From NCBI RefSeq assembly GCF_003012705.1, contig NZ_PXYL01000008.1, forward strand, positions 124,001 to 188,000: a stretch of 64,000 nucleotides of DNA, read 5' to 3'. The notes beneath the pieces are model-generated. The model did not search any database, was not told where the DNA came from, and saw only the letters and a program-made list of their open reading frames with translations. The position numbers and the translations under genes were made by a program. Shown in pieces: positions 43,667 through 52,345 of this stretch (its first letter is position 1; each line of letters opens with the position of its first letter). The DNA comes from Pseudaminobacter soli (ex Li et al. 2025) (lineage in GTDB: Bacteria; Pseudomonadota; Alphaproteobacteria; Rhizobiales; Rhizobiaceae).

Positions 43667-44597
43667 TCACGGTCGAGGCCTTACATAGCGCTGTTCCAGA
43701 ACTTCGTTGCCCCATTGCGCGCCGGGGCGCTCTTCCGCCAGTGCGAAGCCCCTCGTTTCATAGAGATGACGCGCGGCGTGCAGGCCCGAGAAGGTCCAAA
43801 GATGCGTTTCGGCAAAGCCCTTCGCGTCGGCAAACGCCAGTGCTGCGCTGAGCAGCCTCTTGCCGCTTCCTGACCCCCGCAAGGCGTCATCGACAATGAA
43901 CCATCGCAAATGTGCGACGCCCGGCCCCATGTCTTCCCCGTCGATGGCGACGGAACCGAGGATTTCGTTTCCTCCCATTGCTGCCCAGATTTCATTGGTC
44001 GGATTCCCGAGACGGTCGCAGAACTCGGCTAGGCCCGCCGCCACGACGGATTCGAAACGCTGGCCGAAACCTGACGTCCGGGCATAGTAGAGCGCGTGCA
44101 TCTCCGTAATGCGCGCGATAAGGCCAGGGCGGTATCCGCTGATGACCTCGACGTCTTCGGGCGCGGCGCGGGCACTTGTCGGGGTAAAGCCGCAGTCCGT
44201 CAAGAACGGTGCGATCCTGGCCGGGTTTCAGCCGTGCAAGTGCGTCGGACACCTGAGCGCGGGCGAAGGCGTGGATCGCCGCAACACGGTTCCTGCCGGA
44301 AACGGTCAGGGACAGTATCTTGACGCGTCCATCCTCTTCCCCGGCTTGTTCCTCCACGTCGCCCGAGTCCACCAACTTGCGCAACATGCGGCTGACGCTC
44401 GACTTTTCGAGATGGAGACTCGCACCGAGATCGCGCGCGGTAACGCCACCATCTTCAATTTCGATCAGGGCGTGGACGGCAGAGGGCGGAAGATCGGTTC
44501 CGGCAAAGTCTGCTCCCATGAAACCCAACTCGCGAACGAGTTGACGGGAGGTGGCCCGGATGGAGTCGATGGAGCGTTGCGAAGGGTTGGAAGACAT
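43667..44597 (-). pseudogene. MarR-GNAT fusion gene broken by a single-base frameshift
   Basis: The N-terminal part (44597 down to about 44185) encodes a MarR winged helix, with GASLHLEKSSVSRMLRKLVDSG as the recognition region. The C-terminal part (about 44180 to 43667), in another frame, encodes a GNAT acetyltransferase with the acetyl-CoA loop DDALRGSGSGKRLL. Removing one C from the CCCC run (44184-44181, minus strand) joins them into one open frame of about 309 residues through LRLYPTSARAAPED. Such bifunctional MarR/GNAT proteins are common. Either the gene is truly broken here or the assembly has a homopolymer error. A MarR operator lies upstream. Confidence 0.8.
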
Positions 44598-44617
44598 AAA
44601 GCGAACTGGATTTATAA

Positions 44618-44634
44618 AGTTGTACTATACAACT
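44618..44634 (-). promoter_or_regulatory. MarR-type operator
   Basis: Perfect palindrome AGTTGTA-CTA-TACAACT, 20 bases upstream of the MarR-GNAT ATG at 44597, in a locally AT-rich stretch. Arms, spacing and position fit an autoregulatory MarR site. Confidence 0.65.
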
Positions 44635-44777
44635 ATATCGTTCGCCCGCCCCAGTCAAATGGACATGCCCCGGACATTGATCGCGCCGTCCTCATAGCGG
44701 CCGTCCAGAGGTCGAGTTCTCGACGCCGCTCCTGGGCATGTCCCGACCTTGCCACTATTGAGCAAGGTCGGAAATCC

Positions 44778-45977
44778 CTAGGCCCGCGCCCGCATCGCCT
44801 CATTGATGCCGGCCATATCCGTCTCCTCCGGCGCCGTCTCCAGGTTCAGCACCGGAAGTTGTGCGCGCATATGGTCGTGGTGGGTGCGGACGCCATATTC
44901 GAGGTCGGAGAGGTAGAAGCCGGCGAAGGCTTCCGACAGCATGGATTCGTTCGACCAGATCGAAAGCTGCACGTCCTCGGCCTGGGTGTCGCGGTCGATC
45001 CGCATGGACAAATAGCGCGCGGCGGCCTGCTCGCGGCTTTCGTCGCGATAGTGGTAGATGGAGCCACGCAGCAGCGTCTCGCCGGTCGACAGCGGGAACT
45101 CCTGGTAGAACTGCGTCGTTTCCGGCGTCACCGCGATCACCGCATTGGGGAACATGCCGTAATAGATCCAGGCCTTCTTCAGCCGCTCGGGCAGGTGCGT
45201 CGGCTCGGGCGCGACATTGACGTAGCGGCCCACGCTCCAGCGGCGGCCGGCATGCGGATTGTAGGTGGCGAATGAGCGCGACACGCCGTTGACGAAGGGC
45301 TCGTCGTAATAGCTCGCGCCATAGAGGTCCTGCAGTGCCGGGTGGGCCATGGCGACATGGTAGCCTTCATTGTCGACGTCGCGCACCGACTTCCAGTTGA
45401 CCGGGCTGGTCTGCGTCCAGACGCCGTTCGCCGGCACCATCTCGGCGATGCCGTAGTGCGACAGCTCTTCCTCGAAGGGCTTTAGCAGCTCGGCGACCGA
45501 AGGCTGCGGGCCCTTGCGGAAGCGGATGAAGATCAGCCCCATCCAGATCTCGAGGTCGAGCGGCGCCAGGCCGAACTCGTTCTTGTCGAGCTCGGGAAAG
45601 GATTTTGGGCGCGCTGCACCGCGCAGCGTACCGTCGAGATTGTAGACCCAGCCGTGGAACGGGCACACAATCGCGTTCTTGCAGCTGCCGCGCTCGTCGG
45701 CGACGACACGGCTGCCACGATGGCGGCAGATGTTGTGGAAGCCACGCACCACGCCATCCTTGCCGCGCACCACAAGCGCGCGCTCGCCCACCACGTCCAT
45801 GGTGAGGTAGTCGCCGGCCTCCGGCAAATCGGAAACATGGCCGATGATCTGCCAGTGATTGCGGAAGAGATGCTCCTTCTCCAGCTCCAGCAGGGCCGGG
45901 CTGTGATAGGCCCAGCCGGGCAGGCCGCGGCGGTCCCAGTCGGTCGGAACCCTGATGTCGCGAATATGCGGATTCAT
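44778..45977 (-). CDS. Rieske-type oxygenase alpha subunit (betaine demethylase-like)
   Basis: Oxygenase of 399 residues. The Rieske centre ligands are C84 and H86 (CRHRG) and C105 and H108 (CPFHGW). The mononuclear iron site is in VRDVDNEGYHVAMAHP. The family includes choline monooxygenase, glycine betaine demethylase GbcA, stachydrine demethylase and carnitine oxygenase, besides aromatic dioxygenases. No beta subunit or ferredoxin reductase gene is adjacent, so the reductase must lie elsewhere. The ATG at 45977 has AGGGGTG upstream. A BetI-like operator 20 bases upstream links it to the amine genes at 25-40 kb. Substrate is inferred only. Confidence 0.83.
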   Translation of the reverse strand: MNPHIRDIRVPTDWDRRGLPGWAYHSPALLELEKEHLFRNHWQIIGHVSDLPEAGDYLTMDVVGERALVVRGKDGVVRGFHNICRHRGSRVVADERGSCKNAIVCPFHGWVYNLDGTLRGAARPKSFPELDKNEFGLAPLDLEIWMGLIFIRFRKGPQPSVAELLKPFEEELSHYGIAEMVPANGVWTQTSPVNWKSVRDVDNEGYHVAMAHPALQDLYGASYYDEPFVNGVSRSFATYNPHAGRRWSVGRYVNVAPEPTHLPERLKKAWIYYGMFPNAVIAVTPETTQFYQEFPLSTGETLLRGSIYHYRDESREQAAARYLSMRIDRDTQAEDVQLSIWSNESMLSEAFAGFYLSDLEYGVRTHHDHMRAQLPVLNLETAPEETDMAGINEAMRARA

Positions 45978-45996
45978 GGTAGCACCCCTGTTTCTT

Positions 45997-46014
45997 ATTG
46001 AATTATCATTCAAT
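45997..46014 (-). promoter_or_regulatory. BetI-like operator upstream of the Rieske gene
   Basis: ATTGAA-N6-TTCAAT, identical in its defined bases to the site at 38757-38774, starting 20 bases before the Rieske ATG and inside its expected promoter. Confidence 0.65.
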
Positions 46015-46151
46015 ATAAGCACATTTATCGTTTAAATGCAATGCTTTATGGATTTTGCGAATTTTCCGGCTTGGGTGTGTGCCGAAAACGATGCCGCGTT
46101 CCGGGGCAAAAACCGCGATTTTTCCGGGCGTTAATCGAGGGCGCGCGGCAT

Positions 46152-46177
46152 AAAAAAACGCCGGCTGGAAGCCGGCG
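46152..46177 (-). terminator. Intrinsic terminator after the binding-protein gene
   Basis: Minus strand: 7-bp stem CGCCGGC/GCCGGCG (46177-46171 with 46065-type partner at 46065 excluded; true partner 46165-46159), 5-base loop, then seven T (46158-46152). It ends the operon 45 bases after the stop at 46222. Confidence 0.85.
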
Positions 46178-46221
46178 CAGAGGGGAGTGTTTTGTCGTTG
46201 GATGCGGCGTCGAGGCCGGTC

Positions 46222-47487
46222 TTATTTGGCGGTTTCGGCCTTGATCTTGCCGACCTCGTCGGCGCCCATTTCGCCCACGGTGGTCACCGCGCCGTCCTTG
46301 ATCTGCCACAGGCGGAACGGACCGGTGATGTCGCCGTACTGGTCGAAGCTGACGGGGCCGATGACGCCTTCATACTTGATCGGCTTGCCTTCCTTGATCA
46401 GCTTCAGCGCCTTGGCGAATTCTTCCTTGCCGGCGTGGATCGGCTCGCCGCCCTCGGCAACCACCTGCGGGATCGCAGCCTTGATCGCCGCAGCCTCCGG
46501 CTTGCCGGCCTTGGCGATGGCCAGCGCCACGATGGCGCCGGCGTCATAGGAGCGGTCGGCGGCCGGTGCGTCGGCCTTGATGCCGCCGGAGAAGGCTTCG
46601 AAATTGCCGTTGAAATATTCGGTCGAGGCCGTCGGGCTGGTGCCCGAGGAGGTGCCGTAGGCGTCGTTGAGATACTGCGCGCCGACGCTTTCGATGAATT
46701 CGGCAGAGTTCATGCCGTCATTGAGCAGGAATTTTTGCGCGCCGCCGCCCGAGATCCAGGCGCGGGCGATCGTTGCGCCGTCGACCGGATAGCTGACGAG
46801 GTAGAGCGCTTCGGGATCGCCCTGCATGGCAGCACTTGCCTCGGAGGAGTAGTTGGCCTGCTTCTCGTTGTAGGGCGTGACCGAGGTGATGGTGCCGCCG
46901 AGCTTTTCATAGGCCGCCTTGAACTCGCGCACCATGTTCACGCCAAAATCGTTGTTGACGTGGACGATGGCGATCTTCTTCAGGCCCTGGTCGAGCGCGT
47001 ATTTCGCCGCCGCCGTGCCCTGCAGCGCGTCCGAGGTGATGGTGCGGAAGAACACGCCGTTGGTCTTGCCCTCGCGGCCGAGCTCGGTGAGCGTCGGCGA
47101 CGAGGAAGCGGGCGAGACTTGCACCACGCCGGCCGGTGCGGTGACCGAGGTGAGGATCGGGATCGACACCGAGGAGATGATGCCGCCGATGACGACCGGC
47201 ACCTTCTTGATGTTGACGAGCTGGGTGGCCTGGTCGACCGCGACATTGCCTTGGCTCTGGCTGTCGCGGGTGTCGGTCACCAGCTTGCAGCCATCGACGC
47301 CGCCGGCCTCGTTGACGTCGCGAAACGCCATTTCGACAGCCTTGGCGCCAGCCTGGCCGTATTCGCCGGCGGGGCCGGTCAGTTCCATCACGAGACCCAC
47401 GGTGATGTCGCAGTCGGCGGCCAGCGCCGGCAGTGCCGAGGCGCCGAGCGCCGTCAGCAGGGTGGTGGCGAGAAGTATTTTGCGCAT
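46222..47487 (-). CDS. Branched-chain-type ABC transporter substrate-binding protein
   Basis: Periplasmic binding protein of 421 residues (Peripla_BP_6 type) with signal peptide ending ALPALA-ADC. It shows the LivJ-like opening DITVGLVMELTGPAGEYGQAG, a Cys pair (AADCD and DGCKLV), VVIGGIISSVSIP and FFRTITSDALQG. It is the last gene of a minus-strand set behind an aldo/keto reductase gene, and it should serve the livGFHM-like genes on the other strand 2.4 kb away. Family members bind amino acids, urea, amides or aromatic acids; the ligand here is not evident. Confidence 0.85.
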   Translation of the reverse strand: MRKILLATTLLTALGASALPALAADCDITVGLVMELTGPAGEYGQAGAKAVEMAFRDVNEAGGVDGCKLVTDTRDSQSQGNVAVDQATQLVNIKKVPVVIGGIISSVSIPILTSVTAPAGVVQVSPASSSPTLTELGREGKTNGVFFRTITSDALQGTAAAKYALDQGLKKIAIVHVNNDFGVNMVREFKAAYEKLGGTITSVTPYNEKQANYSSEASAAMQGDPEALYLVSYPVDGATIARAWISGGGAQKFLLNDGMNSAEFIESVGAQYLNDAYGTSSGTSPTASTEYFNGNFEAFSGGIKADAPAADRSYDAGAIVALAIAKAGKPEAAAIKAAIPQVVAEGGEPIHAGKEEFAKALKLIKEGKPIKYEGVIGPVSFDQYGDITGPFRLWQIKDGAVTTVGEMGADEVGKIKAETAK

Positions 47488-47574
47488 TTCAGTTCCCCTT
47501 GGTTGTGGCCGCCGGTTTTTCGTCCGGCTGCCGTTCTTGTTTCGATTTCAGGCTGTCTGTCGAAGGCGCTGCGC

Positions 47575-48624
47575 TCATGCCGCGCCCTTGTTGAGATTGT
47601 ATTTCATGATCGAGCCGTGGCGGCCGTGGCGGTCGCGCTCCAGCGTGTAGACGTCGCCTTCGAGCTCGTTCGCCTGGGCAAGCACGGCCGCGATTGCCGC
47701 ATTGTCCTCGGCGGTCAGCTGAAGATCGGAGATCGCCAGGTTGGAGGGCAGGTGCGAGCGGTTGCGCGCGCCGACGATGACGCCGGCGACGCCCGGCCGC
47801 TTGAGCATGGCCGCACTTGCCACGGTGGCGATGTCGGTGCCGTGCCGGTCGGCGATGCCGCGCAGCGTCTTCAGCAGCGTCTGGAACAGCTCCCAGCCGC
47901 CGAAATCGTCGATGATCAGCTTGTACTTGACCAGCGAGCGGTTCTCGAGGGCGTCGGTCGGCTCGCTGACGCCGAGCCACTGGTCGCTGAGGAAGCCGCC
48001 GGCGACCGTGCCGTAGCAGAGGAAGGAAACGCCGTGTTCGGCCGCTGCTGCCGCCATGCGCTTGGCGGGGCGGTTGTCGAGCAGCGAATACTGCACCTGC
48101 ATCGACACCAGCGGCACGCCCGCAGTGGCGATGTCGACCAGATGATCAGTGTCGAAATTGGTGCCGCCGATGTTGCAGATCTTGCCGGCCTGGCGCAGCT
48201 CTGCGAGCCACTGCGCCGTTTCCAGCCAGAGCGGCGCGTCATAGTCCCACCAGTGGAACTGGACGAGGTCGAGGCGCTCGAGGTTCAGCCGGCGCAGCGA
48301 CTGGTCGATGACGCCTTCGACATAGGATTTGGTGATGCGCGGCAGCACTTCGAGGTCGGGCACGAATTTGGTGTGCACCTTGATCCTGTCCAGCGCCTCT
48401 TGCCCCCGCAGGTCGCGGTAGTGCAGGCGGAAGCGGCCGATAAGCTCTTCCACGCCGGTATAGATGTCGGCGCAGTCGAAGGTGGTGATGCCGGCATCGG
48501 CAAAGGCCACCATGTCGGACACCGGGTCCTCGCTCACCAGCGCGCCGTGGCCGCTGGCCATCTGCCAGCCGCCGCGGATGACGCGCGAGATTTCGTAGTC
48601 CGGTGTCAGTCTGGTTCTTTGCAT
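47575..48624 (-). CDS. Aldo/keto reductase
   Basis: NADP-dependent oxidoreductase of 349 residues, TIM barrel. The catalytic tetrad can be placed as Asp and Tyr in FDCADIYTG, Lys in VHTKFVPD and His in LVQFHWWDYD. The C-terminal AAMLKRPGVAGVIVGARN binds the cofactor phosphate. The FHWW segment is shared with the aldo/keto reductase half of the fusion protein at 53353, so the two are paralogues flanking one transporter. Gap of seven bases to the TIGR04076 gene upstream. Oxidation or reduction of the imported compound is likely. Confidence 0.85.
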   Translation of the reverse strand: MQRTRLTPDYEISRVIRGGWQMASGHGALVSEDPVSDMVAFADAGITTFDCADIYTGVEELIGRFRLHYRDLRGQEALDRIKVHTKFVPDLEVLPRITKSYVEGVIDQSLRRLNLERLDLVQFHWWDYDAPLWLETAQWLAELRQAGKICNIGGTNFDTDHLVDIATAGVPLVSMQVQYSLLDNRPAKRMAAAAAEHGVSFLCYGTVAGGFLSDQWLGVSEPTDALENRSLVKYKLIIDDFGGWELFQTLLKTLRGIADRHGTDIATVASAAMLKRPGVAGVIVGARNRSHLPSNLAISDLQLTAEDNAAIAAVLAQANELEGDVYTLERDRHGRHGSIMKYNLNKGAA

Positions 48625-48631
48625 GCTTGTC

Positions 48632-48982
48632 TCAATCGTCCTGAAGCGGCACTGCCGTGGTGGCGGCGTGGCTGAAGCGGCGCAGGCCGGTGCGGGTGAT
48701 GCGGAAGCGGGAGCTGCAGTTCGGGTCCGGGCAGGCCACTTCCGCGTCGGTGGTCATCCAGTCGTTCTTGTGGGTCGGCCGCTGCTTGGCCGGCAAAAGC
48801 GGCAGCAGCGACGCCAGCGAATAGATGGAAAAAGCCTGGCCGGGCGGCAGGTGCAGCATCTCGCCGCGCAGCTCGAAATAGTCGCCCACATTGGCGCCGC
48901 AGTAGATGGCGCCGCCTTCGGGCGCGACCACTTCCACGCGCAGATCGTAGAGCTCGAAGGAATCGTCCGTGGCGTCAGCCAT
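48632..48982 (-). CDS. TIGR04076-family protein
   Basis: Protein of 116 residues. The pattern YDLRVEVVAPEGGAIYCGANVGDYFELRGE, cited by its ends, with HLPPGQAFSIYSLASLLPLLPAKQRPT, matches TIGR04076, a small family of unknown function found in catabolic gene sets. A C-terminal Cys pair in VACPDPNCSSRF could bind a metal. The ATG at 48982 overlaps the end of the gntR gene by eight bases, so it is coupled to the regulator. The aldo/keto reductase gene follows. Confidence 0.78.
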   Translation of the reverse strand: MADATDDSFELYDLRVEVVAPEGGAIYCGANVGDYFELRGEMLHLPPGQAFSIYSLASLLPLLPAKQRPTHKNDWMTTDAEVACPDPNCSSRFRITRTGLRRFSHAATTAVPLQDD

Positions 48983-49697
48983 TCTGCGAGGCCTTTTCTG
49001 CGGCTTCTTCGGCATCGAGCCGGCCGCGAATGAGATTGAAGGAGCGGGTGATGTCGTCGGTCAGTGCCTTGACGGAGCCTGCGGTATCGCGGCGTTCGAG
49101 CGCGTCGATCAGCGCCCAGTGATGATGGGTTGCCGAAATGTCGCGGAACTCGTCATGGATGTGGGCGGCGGCGCGCACATAGGGGCCGGACTGCAGCCAC
49201 AGGCTTTCCACGATCGGGATCAATACGGCCGAGCCGGCGGCGCGGTAGATGTAGAAATGGAAGGCGTGGTTCAGCTCGGAAGTGGCCTGCGCCTTGTCGA
49301 TCTCGTCGTCGTGGCTGCGGAAGGCTTCCTCGCAGGCCACGGTGAGCTCCTTCAGCCGGACGAAATCGTTGTCCATGAGGTTCGGCACGGCCAGCGCCGT
49401 GATCTGGCCTTCGATCAGGCAGCGGGCGCGGGCGAGGTCTTCCAGCCGCTCGCGGTTGATCAAGGGGACACGCACGGAACGGTTGGGCAGCGCCTCAAGC
49501 GCCTGCTCCGACACCAGCCGGCCGAGCGCCTCGCGCACGGGCATGGTGCTGGTCTGCAGCGTGGCGGCAAGGTCGAGGATGCGCAGCATCTCGCCGGCAT
49601 CGAACATGCCGTAGATCAGCGAACGGCGAAGCTCGGCATAGACGCGGTCCTGCAGCGTTTCGCGGCCAACGGGGGAAAGCGCGCCGCGGCTGCTCAT
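48975..49697 (-). CDS. GntR-family transcriptional regulator (FCD/FadR type)
   Basis: Regulator of 240 residues. The N-terminal winged helix (about 15-80) includes TLQTSTMPVREALGRLVSEQAL. The C-terminal FCD domain is all-helical; metal-ligand candidates are the Asp/His in ELNHAFHFYIYRAAG and HHHWALIDAL. FCD regulators respond to organic acids or sugar acids. It heads the minus-strand set and is divergent from the livGFHM-like operon; a palindrome (49835-49846) in between is the likely operator. Confidence 0.88.
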   Translation of the reverse strand: MSSRGALSPVGRETLQDRVYAELRRSLIYGMFDAGEMLRILDLAATLQTSTMPVREALGRLVSEQALEALPNRSVRVPLINRERLEDLARARCLIEGQITALAVPNLMDNDFVRLKELTVACEEAFRSHDDEIDKAQATSELNHAFHFYIYRAAGSAVLIPIVESLWLQSGPYVRAAAHIHDEFRDISATHHHWALIDALERRDTAGSVKALTDDITRSFNLIRGRLDAEEAAEKASQNG

Positions 49698-49834
49698 GGC
49701 AACAGCTCCCGGCCAGGCGAGTCGCCCTGCGTGCGTTGCTGATGTCTCCGATCGGGCATGAGGACCGCCATTCGAAACTCGGATGCCGCTTGCTGCGACG
49801 GCAAATTTTTAGTTGCAATCGGATTGGATGTAAA

Positions 49835-49846
49835 GTTTGATCAAAC
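49835..49846 (+). promoter_or_regulatory. Candidate GntR operator
   Basis: Perfect 12-bp palindrome GTTTGATCAAAC in the 181-base gap between gntR (start 49697) and the ABC ATPase gene (start 49879). FadR-type regulators bind short AT-rich palindromes of this kind. Confidence 0.5.
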
Positions 49847-49878
49847 ATCATCGATCAGAATTTGGTGTCAGAAGCCGG

Positions 49879-50691
49879 ATGCCGACCACTGCCCCCACAC
49901 ATAACGGTCCGAAGGACACTGAGGCACAGCCGCTTATCGAGGCACGCCATCTGGTGCGGAAGTTTGGCGGGGTGCGCGCCGTCGACGGCATGTCGATCAC
50001 CCTGCGGCGCGGCGAGATGGCCGGGCTGATCGGACCGAACGGCGCCGGCAAGACCACGCTGTTCAATCTTCTGGCCGGAAGCCTCAAGCCCAGTTCCGGC
50101 TCCATCCGCATAGCCGGTCAGGAAGTGGCGCAGGAAGGACCGGAGCGGCGCATCGCTCGCGGCGTCGGCCGCACCTTCCAGATCCCGCGGCCCTTTGCCG
50201 AGATGACGGTGCTGGAAAACGTGCTGACCGGCGGGCAGGGGCAGGCCGGCGAGCACATCTGGAAGAACTTTTTGCAGCCCGGCCGTGTGGCGGCGCAGGA
50301 GCGGGCGGCGGTGGAGAAGGCGCGGTCGCTGCTCGACTTCGTCAGGCTCTCGGGGCTGGAGAGCGAGCCAGCGCGGGTGCTTTCCGGCGGCCAGCGCAAG
50401 CTTTTGGAACTCGCGCGCATCCTGATGGCCGATCCCGAGGCGATCCTGCTCGACGAGCCGGCCGCCGGCGTCAATCCGAGCCTTCTCGAACTCATCATCG
50501 ACCGGGTGCTCGAGCTCAACGCGCAGGGCAAGTCGATCCTGCTCATCGAGCACAATATGGAAATGGTGGCGCGGCTGTGCGGGCGCGTCGTCGTCATGGC
50601 CGCCGGCAAATATCTGACGGAAGGCGCGCCGGACGTGGTGGCGCGCGATCCCGCCGTCATCGAAGCCTATCTCGGCGGGGTCGCGGCATGA
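49879..50691 (+). CDS. Branched-chain-type ABC transporter ATPase (LivG-like)
   Basis: ATPase of 270 residues. Walker A is GPNGAGKTT, the Q-loop region FQIPRPFAEMTVLENV, signature LSGGQRKLLELARIL, Walker B AILLDEPAAGVNP and switch His in LIEHNMEMV. The IPRPF and AAGVNP patterns mark LivG. The ATG at 49879 is used; a TTG at 49837 would place the operator in the coding region. The stop overlaps the start of the LivF-like gene (ATGA). First gene of a five-gene operon divergent from gntR. Confidence 0.87.
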   Translation: MPTTAPTHNGPKDTEAQPLIEARHLVRKFGGVRAVDGMSITLRRGEMAGLIGPNGAGKTTLFNLLAGSLKPSSGSIRIAGQEVAQEGPERRIARGVGRTFQIPRPFAEMTVLENVLTGGQGQAGEHIWKNFLQPGRVAAQERAAVEKARSLLDFVRLSGLESEPARVLSGGQRKLLELARILMADPEAILLDEPAAGVNPSLLELIIDRVLELNAQGKSILLIEHNMEMVARLCGRVVVMAAGKYLTEGAPDVVARDPAVIEAYLGGVAA

Positions 50692-51437
50692 GCGGACAAG
50701 TTGTTGCCCTTTCCACGCGCGCGCTAGTCGCCGGCTACGAGCGCGACCTGCCCATCGTGCGCGGCGTCGATCTCGACGTGAAGCAGGGCGAACTGGTGGT
50801 GGTGCTGGGCCCGAACGGGGCCGGCAAGTCGACCTTCGTCAAGGCGATTGCCGGGCTGGTGCCGATCCATTCGGGCACGACAGCGCTGGGCAGCCTCGAT
50901 ATCACCGCTGTGCCGGCGCACGAGAAGATCAGGCACGGCCTGGCCTTCGTGCCGCAGACCGAGAATATTTTCGGCACGATGTCGATCAACGACAATTTGC
51001 TGCTGGCCGCCAATATCCTGCCCAAGGAGAAGCGCGCCCGCCGCATCGCCGACCTCTACGCCATGTTCCCCGACCTTGCCGCGCGGCCTTCGCTGCGCGC
51101 CGGCCAGCTTTCGGGCGGCCAGCGGCAGATGCTGGCGGTGGCACGCGCGTTGATCGTCGAGCCGTCTGTGCTGATCCTCGACGAGCCCTCGGCGGGCCTG
51201 TCGCCGAAGATCGTGTCGGAGGTGTTCGCCCGGCTGAAGCAGATCAACGAAACGGGCGTCACCATCGTGCTGGTGGAGCAGAATGTGAAGGCAGCGCTTG
51301 CCATTGCCGACCGCGCCGTCATCCTCGTCGAAGGGCGGCTGCGCCATGAAGGCCCGGCCGCGACGCTTGGCGACGACCCGATCGTTGCCGAGCTTTATCT
51401 CGGCGCACGCCGCGAACCGAAGACGGTGACGCCATGA
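50688..51437 (+). CDS. Branched-chain-type ABC transporter ATPase (LivF-like)
   Basis: Second ATPase, 249 residues. Walker A is GPNGAGKSTF, Q-loop FVPQTENIFGTMSINDN, signature LSGGQRQMLAVARAL, Walker B VLILDEPSAGLSP and the terminal switch VLVEQNVKAALA, in which Gln-Asn replaces the usual His, as is normal for LivF. It pairs with the LivG-like subunit. ATGA overlaps join it to both neighbours. Confidence 0.87.
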   Translation: MSGQVVALSTRALVAGYERDLPIVRGVDLDVKQGELVVVLGPNGAGKSTFVKAIAGLVPIHSGTTALGSLDITAVPAHEKIRHGLAFVPQTENIFGTMSINDNLLLAANILPKEKRARRIADLYAMFPDLAARPSLRAGQLSGGQRQMLAVARALIVEPSVLILDEPSAGLSPKIVSEVFARLKQINETGVTIVLVEQNVKAALAIADRAVILVEGRLRHEGPAATLGDDPIVAELYLGARREPKTVTP

Positions 51438-52345
51438 ACCCGCAGGCACTCATGGACGGGCTGATCACCGGCTCGATGATCGGGCTCGGCGCCATCGGCG
51501 TCACGCTCACCTATTCGATCCTGCGCTTTGCCAATTTCGCCCATGGCGAGTTCATCTCCTGGGGCGCCTATTTCGCGCTCGCCGTCAGCAGCGCGCTGGG
51601 CTACCTGTCCGGCGGCTTGCTGACGCCGATCGGCCCGTTCTCCTTCGGCTGGTCGCTGCCGATCTCGGCGGTGGTGGCAGTTGCGCTCACCGGCGGGCTG
51701 GCGCTGCTGGTGGATGCGCTGCTGTTCGGCCGGCTGCGGGCGCAGCGCGGCACGGTCATCATCATGGTGATGGCGAGCTTTGGCGCTGCGCTGACGCTGC
51801 GCAGCCTGCTCGAATTCATCTTCACCTCGAAGCCGGCCTACTACAGCAAGGCGCTGCAGATCGCGCTGCCGCTCGGCGGCGGCCTGCGCGCCACGCCCGA
51901 CCAGATGCTGTCGCTGGCCTTGGCCGTGGTGCTGGTGGTGGCGGTGCATCTCCTGCTCACGCGCACCGCCATCGGCCGCTCCATGCGCGCGGTCAGCGAA
52001 AACCAGCAGCTTTCCGGCGTCGTCGGCATCGACGTGCGCAAGGTGGTGCGTACGGTCTGGGTGCTCGGCGCGGGGCTGGCATGCGTTGCCGGTGTCATGG
52101 CCGGCCTGTTGGTGCAGATCCGCCCCTATATGGGCTTCGACCTTCTCTTGCCGCTGTTTGCCGCCGCGATCCTGGGCGGCATCGGCAGCGTGCCGGGCGC
52201 GATGCTGGCCGGCTTGATCGTTGGCCTCGCGGAGGCGCTTGCGGTGCAGTTCGTCGGCGCCGAATGGCGCGCGGCGGTTGCCTTCGTCATTCTCGTGCTG
52301 GTGCTTTTGGTGCGGCCGCAGGGCCTGTTCGGGAGGCCCGAATGA
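51434..52345 (+). CDS. Branched-chain-type ABC transporter permease (LivH-like)
   Basis: Permease of 303 residues. It starts DGLITGSMIGLGAIGVTLTYSILRFANFAHGEF, the family opening, here cited by its ends. The coupling loop GRSMRAVSENQQLSGVVGIDV contacts the ATPases. Several membrane segments cover the protein. The stop overlaps the LivM-like start (ATGA). Confidence 0.86.
   Translation: MNPQALMDGLITGSMIGLGAIGVTLTYSILRFANFAHGEFISWGAYFALAVSSALGYLSGGLLTPIGPFSFGWSLPISAVVAVALTGGLALLVDALLFGRLRAQRGTVIIMVMASFGAALTLRSLLEFIFTSKPAYYSKALQIALPLGGGLRATPDQMLSLALAVVLVVAVHLLLTRTAIGRSMRAVSENQQLSGVVGIDVRKVVRTVWVLGAGLACVAGVMAGLLVQIRPYMGFDLLLPLFAAAILGGIGSVPGAMLAGLIVGLAEALAVQFVGAEWRAAVAFVILVLVLLVRPQGLFGRPE

Noticed and set aside
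46192-48675. An 827-residue open frame on the plus strand
   Set aside because: It is antisense to the binding protein and aldo/keto reductase genes and has only shadow-type composition.
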